A stretch of 64,000 nt of DNA from Symsagittifera roscoffensis (lineage: Eukaryota; Xenacoelomorpha; Acoela; Convolutidae), in NCBI RefSeq assembly GCF_963678635.1, contig NC_087063.1, forward strand, positions 14,701,006 to 14,765,005, given 5' to 3'. A program made the translations under genes and the position numbers. The notes under the pieces are model-generated. The model ran no database searches and was not told where the DNA came from. It saw only the letters and a program-made list of their open reading frames with translations. Positions 48,306 through 58,804 of the stretch are shown here, piece by piece. Within the stretch, counting starts at the first letter, position 1. Each line of letters begins with the position of its first letter.

Positions 48306-50176
48306 AGTTGCAAGCTATCTGAAAACCCTTAACAACGCCCCACACTCGGGCACCTGTATAAAGTTGCTGATTTGATCGAAACGATCGGTCTTATTGGAAA
48401 ACCTTATGTGTATACTAGTTCAATAAACATAAAGGTTTGATCCACCCAATCTGGAAGTCAAAGCCACTGTCCTTTTTTTATGTTTCATGGTTTTTTGTTC
48501 CTTTTTTTTATTATTTTTTTTTGGTTTTTTGTTTTGCTTTTTGTCTTTACTCATTTTTTGTCCCCCTAGTTACCCCCCCCCCTTACTCGATTAGCTTTGC
48601 CTCGTTCGGAGAGAGTACCAGGAAATTTTTCTCGAGTTTTCTTAAAACGCTATCACGGTACAACCGGAAGGTTTACACGTTCCCGCTGAACCGGTACTCT
48701 AGAATGGGCATAAAGCCCGGAGCTGTGTGAAGTGGGATTGATCCCGTAGTCTTGATGTCGTAAAAACACCCAGGAGCGCCATAAAAACACTATGTAACAG
48801 TCATCTACTTGAGTCACATATGAGGTTAAAGAAAAATAGGCCCTATAACCATTGGCTCAAGAGTCAGGGACACTATCTCTTGTGTTTTTTTTTATCTCAA
48901 ACGGTCGGAGCCAATTCGGTTCACTTGCGACATGAGACTAAAACCTTTGTTACAGTTTAGAGGCCATTACCAAAATGCCCCCCCCCCCCCCCACTGTAGA
49001 AAATAAGAACGTCCCAATACTTAGGTCTCAAAATAGCTAAAACACGCGAACGCCGTTAAAAACAGTGTCGGAACAATCCATATAGTTACTTTTTATTAGA
49101 CAGTGGAACTTTGATCCATTTCAGATGGATCAATCTAAAACTCTCCTTACCTCAACATAACAATATAAAACACACTCAAGAAATTTAAATTGGGTACTCA
49201 CATACCTACACACTCTAGAATTGGAGTAACTAAATTAACCAGCGACTCTAGCATAAATGGGAAATCAAGTTTAACTCGAGAAGTTTTAAATAAGTCAGTT
49301 TGAACTCAAGAAACAAGTTTTGGTTCTGGACCATTGGGAGAATTCGCTTGTCCACTTTCCACCGAAGGTTCACTCTGGTCCACTTCTAATCTGTCTCTTC
49401 TTTGTTCGTAATCGCTCTGCCTTCTGTTTCGAACAGGTCAGCTCTACTCTCGTGTAATCTTATATCTGCAAATTGCGAAGAGCAATTTCCCGCTGGTTTT
49501 TTTGACTACTTTCCCGCGATTGTCAATTGGTTCTTCTGATATTATTTTTCTGATATTTTCAGTTTTCGCGAGAAATTTGAGCATGGCATGTCCAATTCGA
49601 ATTTTTCAAAAATTTCATTTCACCCAAAATCATGTTTCCCGCGTTGCTCAAGGTCAAACTTCCAAATATGACTGACTGGCACAGATCTTATGCTTAAACC
49701 CTTTCTTTTTTTTGAGCTAGTCACAAATGCAGTCACTGGCTTCTTGTCGATATCGATCCACTTAACTGATTTCGATCCTAATACTACATAATATTTTAAC
49801 TTAGAGTCATAGAGACACTTCCGGATGGGCAAAATAAGGGCCACTCCGGGTTGGCGAAAGTGGAACCCTTTTGAACTGGCGCTTACGAGACTTTTCTGGA
49901 TTGGCCGAATAGGTAAGGCTACCGGAATGACAAAATTTGTACCCTTCCAGATTGCGAGTCTTCCGGATTGGCAAAATCGGGAACCTTCCGAGTGCAAATG
50001 TCAAGTTCTCAAAGTAAAATAATCAAAATGGTAGGGTCTATTCTTTTTGCTGTACCCCTCCGATTCCTAAGTAAGTAGCTTATGTGACAGTTTTAACGAA
50101 CTGCGTGGAGTCTGCAAGCAAACTTGTTTGTGGTTCCAATGCTTAGTTTTGAATTGATATGCCATTTCGAAGAGTT

Positions 50177-50419
50177 TTAAAGGCCTTCTGCAAAAATTGA
50201 TTGTGAATCTTCATGGTCTGGACGCAAGCTCTTCGCTGGCTTTTTTGCCATCGTTTTTGTAGAGGAAACATTTTGTTTGTTCTTCGTGACAAAGCTTTGT
50301 ATTAATTTTTTGATACAATTGCTTTTGCTAATTATTAGTTCTGAAATTAGCAAGATATTGTTCATTCGTAGAAAAACTTCCAATAGAACAACATTGAGAA
50401 CCAGTGAATTGATGGACAT
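50177..50419 (-). CDS. 80-residue frame conserved in both duplicate segments, copy 2
   Basis: Counterpart of 43347-43589, with the same length from an internal ATG. In this copy the frame extends upstream without a stop to about 50536, but the first codon there is TTG. The product is basic in the middle (KSFVTKSK/QSFVTKNK region) with an acidic end. No homology known to me. Confidence 0.15.
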   Translation of the reverse strand: MSINSLVLNVVLLEVFLRMNNILLISELIISKSNCIKKLIQSFVTKNKQNVSSTKTMAKKPAKSLRPDHEDSQSIFAEGL

Positions 50420-50780
50420 ATTTAACCTTTTTGTCCTGTTACCCGTTGACCGCGTTCTGTTGAAAACGTCCAAGAAGTTGGAATTTCGTTCTCGAAGCAG
50501 ATACGCATGAAAAAACGTATAAACAGACTGGAACAATAAATGATATTAAAGATTAAGTTTGACATTGATTTTAACACCCACTGATAGAACTGCATTTAAC
50601 TCGCTTATACTAGCGCGTTATAAAAATAATAAAAACTAGAGTTATCTCAAACATTCTGGGAAGGGGTCAGGAATTTTTTTAAATCTCAAATCTGTTCTGC
50701 AAACTGTTGGTTTTGAGAAGAGACAGAAAAAGAGTTTTGATGAAATTTGAGTTAAAAATATTTTTCATGTTTATATCCCT

Positions 50781-51250
50781 GTAAGATTCGCCCGGAAGAT
50801 ACATATCGACCGAAAATAAAACTAAGTCCTAAGACGACTGGCCAACGTCTAAACAGAGCTTTACATGCTTTTAACCGTCTCTACCAAGCCAGTACTTTCG
50901 GTGGTCTTTCTAACATCGGGTCGACAAAAACGTTACTGCTTTCGGCTTCGGTCAAAACACTCAAATTAACTAGATTACATGCAGAAACAGTGAGCTCATG
51001 GCTGGGTCTCAGTATCCCCAGACCACGAGGTCACTCCTAAAAACAGGGCTACTACTATTTATTGAAATATCATTGTTTTCGTTCAGTAGATAAAAATCAT
51101 CATCTCCATCGAAGATGGATCAACCCTTTCCCCCAACTCCTAGTTTCTCATCCTAGCAAAATGAATTCAGATGTTTATTAAATTCAATTCAGGACATGAC
51201 AGGGAAGCTAAAAATTTATATAAGATAATAAAAGTTCCAGTCCCGAGACC
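50781..51250. other. Unique non-coding interval
   Basis: No array units, no match to the other segments, and no protein-like frame of note. A short CCATC-GAA-GATGG hairpin lies near 51100. This is the junction between the satellite domain and polyprotein copy B. Confidence 0.4.
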
Positions 51251-51253
51251 CCT

Positions 51254-51511
51254 CCGGATTCTTGAATCCGGGGAAATAAGACCTTTAACTTCCTCCCGGA
51301 AGGCTGTCTTCCACCCTTCACCGTTGTTCGCAACGGCCTTGCAACTATTGTAGCGACACAATAGTTGCAACTCGGAACGGTCTCTGCTAACTCTGCGATT
51401 TGTCCTTGTTTTTCAATCACAATCTTCGTCGTTCTCGCTATCGCGACTAATGTTGTTGTGTTTTTCTCCGGTTTTCTATCAAAATGGCCATTTCTGACGT
51501 TTCTCAGAAAT
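51254..51511. other. Cluster of five perfect hairpins
   Basis: In order: CCGGATTC-TT-GAATCCGG (51254-51271); CTTCC-TCCC-GGAAG (near 51288-51301); CCGTTG-TTCG-CAACGG (51321-51336, a stable tetraloop-like form); TTGCAACTATTGT (51339-51351) with its exact complement at 51358-51370 and a 6-base loop; ATTTCTGA-CGTTTC-TCAGAAAT (51490-51511). A TGACGTCA palindrome follows at 51513-51520. The cluster lies just beyond the 3' side of polyprotein B (minus strand), so it may be a structured 3' UTR, an LTR-like region or a terminal region of the element. Confidence 0.55.
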
Positions 51512-51524
51512 ATGACGTCATCCT

Positions 51525-51555
51525 TCGTGGATCAAGCCTTCTCCGTGCCAAAGTG
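51525..51555 (+). repeat. 31-bp perfect inverted repeat, left arm
   Basis: Identical to the reverse complement of 52778-52808. The right arm encodes VDQAFSVPK on the minus strand inside polyprotein B; the left arm encodes the same residues on the plus strand. The arms are 1.2 kb apart and the identity ends sharply on both sides. Confidence 0.9.
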
Positions 51556-51729
51556 AAGAATCTTAGTTTCTCACTTGAGTTTTTTCACACACATAAAACA
51601 ATTCTGAGTTTTAGTTTCTTCTTCTTCGTCACTCCTTTGTTTTCTTCTTTTTTCGTCGTTTAGAAGTTCTAAGACTTCTAAATTCTTCTAATTTTCCTTC
51701 TTTTTGCATCTTGTTCTTTCGACCATGCG
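51556..51729. other. Pyrimidine-rich stretch
   Basis: Largely T and C on the plus strand (TTTTCTTCTTTTTTCGTCG, TTCCTTCTTTTTGC), hence purine-rich on the minus strand that carries polyprotein B. A purine-rich tract just after the coding region is where LTR retroelements keep their polypurine tract, but it is not a clean single tract. Confidence 0.35.
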
Positions 51730-52777
51730 TCAATGTTCCATCTCTTCCTCCTGTGATACTGACTCTGCACTTTCAGTTTCTGTGTCTTGCAACACATCAT
51801 TAGCTATTCTGACGCTGTTGGAAGCAGTCCTCCAACACTTCTGCTCTTCTACCCTCTGTTTGCAACAAGGTAGGGGATCCACGTTAGATTCTCTGTTTCT
51901 GCATAAGCTGTTGTGGAGACACAACTTCACATTTTTCTCCAAATCTTCCTTCAACATCTCTGCCTTCTCCTTCCACTACGTTCACTCGTCCTGGAAATTC
52001 TCTTCACAGCGGCGGTCACTGCATTCCGATGAGTCACGAAAGCTCGCTTGAAAGCTCCTGCTCCAATGTCCAGCTGATATTCACTGTACACTCTGCCGTG
52101 CTTCGACATATGTTTTTTCGCATATTCGTACAACCATGCAGTCATGTTAGCTCTGAACCATGGCATCAATCGTCTTCTTGCCCATATCTTTTTCACTTCC
52201 ATCGGAATGTTTAGAATCTTGCACATTGTCTCAAAAAGATCTAAATCTTTTAGACAATCCAATTTCTGCAACTGTTCTCTCGTCGGTGCCTCCTGTCTAT
52301 TGTTTTCTCTCACATGAGCCTCCAGCCATCGTATCGCCATCATAACTCCCACTATCACTATTGTTATGGTCTGTGATGAGTCTGGTAAAACCATTGAGAG
52401 CAGCTCTCCAGAGTCCCAGATCAACACCAGATTACTACGCTCGGGATACCACCAGGTCTGCAGCAAGCAGTGGCAGGGAAAACTTGTCATGTATCAACAT
52501 GATGCTCCTCCAATTGCGTTTTCCCGAAGCTTCCAGTAATGGTTCCACATCCATCATCACTCGGTGGACTTCATCATTCTCGTCTACTGAATTGTAATCT
52601 GTAACAGTTGATCCTCTCTGTTTCTGTCTCTCAAAGTCACTGAAGTTCCCACTCACGTCTCCCATGAACTTCCTTCCCAGTATCAATTCCAACTCCTCCT
52701 TTGTTCTCTCTGGAACCGCTGAGAACATCTTACATAGCAAATCGTAAGATTTTTTGGACATTCTCGTTAATCTCACA

Positions 52778-52808
52778 CACTTTGGCACGGAGAAGGCTTG
52801 ATCCACGA
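52778..52808 (-). repeat. 31-bp perfect inverted repeat, right arm
   Basis: Reverse complement of 51525-51555. Lies within the C-terminal frame 52435-52878 of polyprotein B, where it encodes VDQAFSVPK. Confidence 0.9.
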
Positions 52809-55800
52809 TCGTTCTCGTACTCTTTACATCCACAGCTACGAAATGCACCGGGTATCTGCTCTTGCACATTGGAGCCAATGTCTATCTCACTAAACATCGT
52901 GCTCCTGATGGTCTAAAATAAGTCTCACTGTGTCTGATGTTCATTTCCGCCTCGATCGCTTCCCTCCATTTCCTATGTGTTTCTGCTCGGTTTGCAGGAC
53001 TCCTGGGAATACTTCTACACTGATGGCTGTGACCACCTCATAATTCTGTTCCAGATTCAATAGTGACTCTAAAGAACCAAACATGCTGTAGAATCCTAGT
53101 GCAGTCACTAGATTCACATCGGTTCCTCCATGGCAATCTGCTATCAGTTCCGTTTCTGTTCTAGCTTTCATCGCGACATTCCCAAACAGTATCGTCAATT
53201 GCTTGTGTTGTCTCTCTAGGGTCTTCACACAGTCCAGACCTTCACAAACGTGCCCTTCCAGTCCACAGACTTCTTCTTGATTGGTCCACAGTATTCACTG
53301 GATTTCGGCAGTGCCCCCATAGAATCTTTAGTGAGTCTCAGCTCCTTTTTTGAAAATCTCCTGATTTCGTCTATCTTTCTCATGGGATCTTTCATATTCA
53401 CCCTCATCGGTTTGCTTTGCTGCATATCCAGCAGTTCTAACAAGAGTAAGGCTTTCGCTTGCTCATCGCCCTCCCTCAGCATCTTGACACAGGTGTTCAA
53501 TGCAGGTACTGAAATCTGCTCTATCATGAATCGAATGAAACAGAGAGCGTCTATCTCTTCTTTTGACCTCTTCCTTTCTTCTGAATCATATTCCTCGCGA
53601 GTCCGTCCCATCATGCACCAGGCAAACCTCAGTTGTAACTTGGTTCTCACGTAAGGTACTGCCATGAGAGCGTGTATTCTTGGCGCAGTCCTCATCTCTT
53701 CTTCGAAGTACCGTAACACCACTGCTTTCCATGGAAGGCTCACCAACTGCTCCATCGTTTCTGCCTGTATCTCAGATGACGCTAAAGTCCCATACGCCTT
53801 CTGCTTGAGGGTGGTGCCTTGCAACATTGTCTCCAGATAACCCTCCATGGCACTCTTGTCTTCCAGAGCTATCACATACCCTCTAGCCGAGTTTCGGTAC
53901 TCCAACATCTCCATGTATCCACCGGCGGGTTCATCTATCGACACAGCCTCCGATACGGTCAGTCGGTTATACTCCACTGGTACTAGTTGTCCTGCGACAC
54001 TTTCCTTTCCGTGATTCATGGGAGATGGCTTAGAGTCTTTCATCGTGCTCTCTCGACATTGGCTGAGTATTTCCATTTCTAAGTTTGCTCCAGTCAGAGT
54101 GCGGTCTTTCCTTTTGGATTTGTAACCTGTTGACTTTATTCCCGCCATGAGAATGGGTGGCACCATCGCTATATCAGTCAACGTTTTATCCGTGCCAGGC
54201 AATTGATAATCACCTTGTCCCAAATCCATGACCTCTTCGACTCGTTTCCTTTTCACTGAATTGACAGCTTTTATCGATATCTCCGAATCCACCTTCGTCT
54301 TTCCTACTCTCCTCGCCATCACTCTGCTGCCTAACTTCATTTTCATCTCGTTGATCTTATCAATCAACAATTTGGATCGCATCGTTCCTTTCCTGGTTCT
54401 TGACAGATACACCACTTCTCCTTTATCGTCCTGCGGTGTCATCTTGATGGGAGAGTTCGCTTCACTTTCATCAGTGGCTGAGTCAATCAACAACTCACTC
54501 AATCTCTCTTCACACTCATCAAGTTTGTCGAGGACTTCCCGCATCAATGATCGGTTGAGACCCATTTTCAAAATGGACTGGGTCCCGTAGCTCTGAACTA
54601 CTGTCCAGACTGCTTCCATAAACGCCACCCTGTCCAATCTACATCCCGTCCTATTTTCATGGTCTCGGTGATGCACTTCCCACTCTTCTTTGGGCAACGT
54701 TTCCAAGAAAGGTACTCTGGCAGCGCCTTCTATTCTTCTTCTCCTCGGTGATTCCATGAGGAGTCTTTCTTCGTTATTTCTTGAATTGCCAGGAGAGCTG
54801 CTCTCCGGCAAATTCCGTTTCATTTCTGTAAAGGCTGACGGAGGTTCTAGTCTCGAAATGCATTCATCCGCTGGCTCAGTCGTCTCCAACGTATCCGCGT
54901 TGTTCTCAAGATCACTGAAATTATTGAAATCCAGGCTGGATACTCCTCCTGTCGATGCCCTGTCGTCTTCCCCACCAGCTTGACTTGCATCTTGTTGCAT
55001 GGGTTCTTCGGTTTGACGGCTTCCTCCCTGTTCGTCATCTCCTTCTGACATATCTTTCTTTGAGCTCGACAGTCCTTGCTTATCATTGTCGGTTCCCCCC
55101 GGAAACTTCGGTATGATCAATGTACCGGCCGATCTATCTTCCTCTTCTCCATGGACCACTTTGATTTCCTCACAACCGAAGGGTGCTAGGAAGGTTCTCG
55201 TTCGCAGCGTTTCTACTACCGTCAACTCCGGTTTCACACTAGTCAGGATCAAGGAGGCCTCAGGCAGTTCGGTCCTACCTCACATCTTCATAGGCGCTAA
55301 GCCCAATCCCTCCCATTCCTCGTCAAATCTTCCAGGCTTGGGAGTCGCGGCGTTGCTTATTCGCCTTCTCGTCGCTTGATCCGTGTATGCAAATCGTGTG
55401 TACTGTAACACGGCGGCATTTCTCCCTACAAAGTATGGATCCATCGTTCCCACGAAATTCCCTACTCTCCTTTCATTGGCTTCGAATGCTCCCAATCTAG
55501 GAGTCTGTGCCACGGAGACTGCTCCGAGCAACATCCTTCTTATCAGAGGGAATTCGGGGATTTCTTCCGGCAGCTTCTCGTAATCAACCCAATCCTTCGT
55601 CTCTTCTCTCACCTTGTGATATGCTGCTGTGAGACGAGGCACTCTGGTTATCTCACCATTCGTTTTATCATAGGGTCTCAGATTCCAAAGCTTCGGAAAC
55701 ACCTCGATGTGTCCTATTTCTACTTCTCCCATGCGATCACGGAAGTGATCGTCAAAATTGATGACTGTCATCTCTGGCTCTGATATTTTCGCAAACAACA

Positions 55801-56947
55801 GATCTTCACTCATGAGTTCCCGCAATGTGTGCTGCTCACACCAGTTCAGTACACTACCGTCCATTGCTGATATGAGGTTCAAGTGCAGCACCGACCTCCT
55901 ATACGCCTCCACCTTAACGTCAGGGAACACAAATGTGACTGCTGGTCCATAGATCACTGTCACAAACTCCGTAGCTCCTCTGATCAATGGTAAGGGATCG
56001 GTTCTAATAGCCAAGCTCAGATCAGTTAATAGGGGCATGCCCCCATTATGTCGTCTAACATCTTCTTCTCTTTCGATAGTCTCATCTTCTCCCGTTCCAA
56101 AGCGATTTTGTTGTAAGAGATATTGGATAAGAGTATGTCTCATGTCTCTTATCTTATTACACGAGTCCGTGGATTTCTTCATATCTAAATTCCTCACTCT
56201 CTCTCTCTCTCATCTGCTCTGGACAACGTGTCAATTTCATTAGTCCTCCCATGTTTCCGTGGGTAATCGCAATAAGTGTTAGAAGCCCATCTAACCGCAG
56301 GTTCTGGATTCCTTCGGTGAGCAGCATCGCCGGTCCTTTCACGAAACTCTCTGCTCCAAACGTCACGAACAAGGCTAGTAGTTCCACTATTGACACTTCC
56401 AATACTGCTTGGAGGAATTCCTTTATCAAGTAATGAGAGACTTTCGGGTAGACTTTTGCCAGGAAGGACGCGGTCCATCCGGCTCCCAACCCTTCTAGCA
56501 TGCTGTCTGTCCTTTCAAATCCCTCCTGTCCCTTCACTTCCTGGGTCCAGAAGGTTTCCAGAGTAATCTGACACATTCTGTTCACAAACTCAGCGGTCTT
56601 TTCTCCGGCATTTTCCGCCAGGTTCACCTCCTTCAACAAGTAGGCATGTATCTTCGTGATCATTACGGGGCCTTGCTGAAAAGCATCTGCACCCAATGCC
56701 GCTACTCGAGGACTTAGGTGTAGCCACTGGTTGGCTTCCGGCTTGGTTCTCAAAACCATCGCCTCCAAATGAGCTCTAGTCTCTTGGGAATTTTTCCTTC
56801 TCGTGTTTTCACCTGTCGCTTCCATTGCTCGGAACCACAATTAGTTGGACATCGCTACGACCACTCGATGGTCGTCGTCTATTCCCGGTTTCAGTTTGAG
56901 CTGCCGACTGAAATTGGACAATTCCAACCCCAGCACCTCGTCCAACA

Positions 56948-57480
56948 CTAACATGTGCAGCGCATGGTCCTTGAATCCTCTCGTCGCGAATCCTCCATCT
57001 CTATCATGCGATTTGGGGCTGATATGATCACATCATATTTTCTTTCCGAAAGCAAGGTCACAATCGCATACACGAATTTCAGTCCATCCGGGAGATATGC
57101 ATACCCCGGAGACAACGCGAATACTACTCTCGGTGTCAACTTGGTGAACGACCCCTCCTTCGTCGCATCCACCACCTCACCATCGACTCAAGGATATCTT
57201 TTATCGCTGGCCACACAGCATTCTCTGCCGTTGTAGGATCTCTGAGTCTGCTCAGAAACCTCTACTGTGTAGATGGTCATTGATGCCAGCAAACACGATC
57301 GTAATTGGGTTCATGTCCGTCTGTCTTTGTACCCCTATAGCCAGAGATACCGATTGCAGTAGGTCCAGATCGACCGCTGCCAACATTATGACGTCCGACC
57401 AAAACAGACACTTGGAAGTATACACGAACTCTGAATTCGCTACTATCATGATCTTGGCCTTCCTCATTTCTGCTTTGTCA
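56948..57480 (-). other. FAG-IND-HLH domain of polyprotein B, possible second SGNH-like fold
   Basis: Strand-like AKIMIVANSEFVY and SDVIMLAAVDLDLLQ precede ITIVFAGINDHLHSRG, then a helix (VWPAIKDILESM) and VVFALSPGYAYLPDGLKFVY. The alternation of strands and helices and a GxND-like GIND resemble the SGNH fold, but the catalytic Ser and the Asp-x-x-His block are not evident. A frame change near 57240 cuts it. A non-catalytic SGNH-like duplicate is a hypothesis only. Confidence 0.35.
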
Positions 57481-58178
57481 TAGGCGGCAAAGATCGTCTC
57501 ATCTTTCTTTATCGCTTTCAATCCTCCGTATCTTTGGACATCACCATCTTGACCCACTAGTTTCGGGTATATTCTTTCCTTCACATGACCTGGGCTGAGC
57601 TCACTTGCCTGAACATCTTCACATATTGTCCCATCGGCGCCCATGTCACTAGAAATCTTCCAGGTCTCTCTTCTCGATTCCCTTCATCATGATTCAACCT
57701 CACGTCCTGCAATGGTCTTGCGTTCACTGGTCCCATCGTGTTATTAGAGGGCAGTCCCTCTAGGTCAGCAAATCTCAAGGCCGTCGTGGAACTGAAGTTT
57801 ATGCTAGCGGCTATCAACCAGTCTACGCCTGTTAACGAGTACAGTCTGCTGACGGATAGCCTCGCTCCATTCAGCATTCTCCTTGCATCTTCGATGAAGC
57901 TCACCCTCTGGAGATCCAGCTTCATTAGTTCATCTTTGTATACATGCCAGGGAGATGGTATGGGCCTTGACTTGACCACATCAACGAGCCTCTGCCCGGG
58001 CGTTTCTCCTCTCGACTGGTACTTGTCGTCTCCGATCTCGTGTCCGATCTAGACGTGCTGGCTGTCTCTTCGATTGGGTTAACAGTTCCTAGTCTTCTCC
58101 GAGGATGAATGGTCCTCTTTACCGGTGCTTCTCCCAATTGATCTTGAACATCCGTCCTTTGACCTGGTTCGCTGGAGC

Positions 58179-58200
58179 TCTGCTGTCTATAATTCGTGAC
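58179..58200. repeat. Target-site duplication of the LINE, left copy
   Basis: Twenty-two bases ending in GTCTATAATTCGTGAC, repeated exactly at 63172-63193. The base before each copy differs (C versus A), so the duplication is 22 bp. Confidence 0.93.
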
Positions 58201-58804
58201 AATCGTCAACACCACAGACAACGATCCACAACTCAACAGACAACGACAATCTACAACTCAACAATCGGATGTACAAGAGCCTTCTCTCCACTGCCTTCAC
58301 TACACCGTGCACACAACTGCCCCAGGAAAGCACTCTTTTTCAAGAGTCATAAGTCGGCCGATAAAGCCTGTATAAAGGTGATAATGGAACCAAGTCCCAA
58401 ACCGGCACTTGCAAACCCAACGGTGCGCAGCCAACCTGGGTTCTGACTTGGATCGGTCGCAGTCCTGATTGGCTTTTTGTCCCTCCAAGTGTCACGGCCG
58501 CAGATCTAGAAGTTGGTTGGTCCCTATAACACCCTAGTCTAAGCAACACATTGCGAAAGCGATGCTAGCATTCTATGAGGCAGAGATACGTTGCGACCGG
58601 GTCTGCGATTGCTTACTTGGACAACCTCTACTCTGTCGTTATTGTTGGACCTACCAAGAGTAACCCGACGAAAAAGAGCCTAGAGGGAAGAAGAAAGTGC
58701 CCAGAAGGACAAAAAGGGTGCAAGAAGAAGAAAGTACTAGACGAAGAGGGTGCAAGAAGGAGCAGTCCTGCTCACATAGTGAGCAAAGAAACCCCCCCCC
58801 CACA

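Larger units (their letters stand above)
47193..50780. repeat. Large duplicated segment, copy 2
   Basis: Matches 40741-43948 along its length and stops matching at TTTATATCCCT in both (43948 and 50780). It is longer because of 267 bases at 48085-48351 and about 104 bases at 48770-48873 absent from copy 1. C-rich runs and the small stem are kept (CTTGAGG/CCTTAAG here, one G-T wobble). A run of 17 C lies near 48978-48994. Confidence 0.85.
51730..58178 (-). pseudogene. Decayed multi-domain polyprotein, copy B (main part)
   Basis: The minus strand holds a run of long frames: 57925-58236, 57581-57979, 57252-57644, 56948-57175, 56157-56840, 55280-56197, 53225-55252, 52941-53228, 52435-52878, 51951-52490 and perhaps 51730-51957. 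They join through frame changes and one in-frame TGA near 55280. Blocks match copy A in order: VDWL and MGPVNARPL (near 57703-57830), VFAGINDHLHSRG (57267-57297), LWFRAM (near 56835), LRLDGLLTL-THG (56255-56310), IYGPAVTFVFPD (55930-55960), FPKLWNLRP (near 55690), PEFPLIRRMLLG (near 55540), acidic variable part (54700-55200), DEIRRF (53349-53374). A C-terminal part runs to about 51951. Total with the SGNH part is about 2,400 codons. No viral or retroelement enzyme motif other than SGNH was found. Confidence 0.7.
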
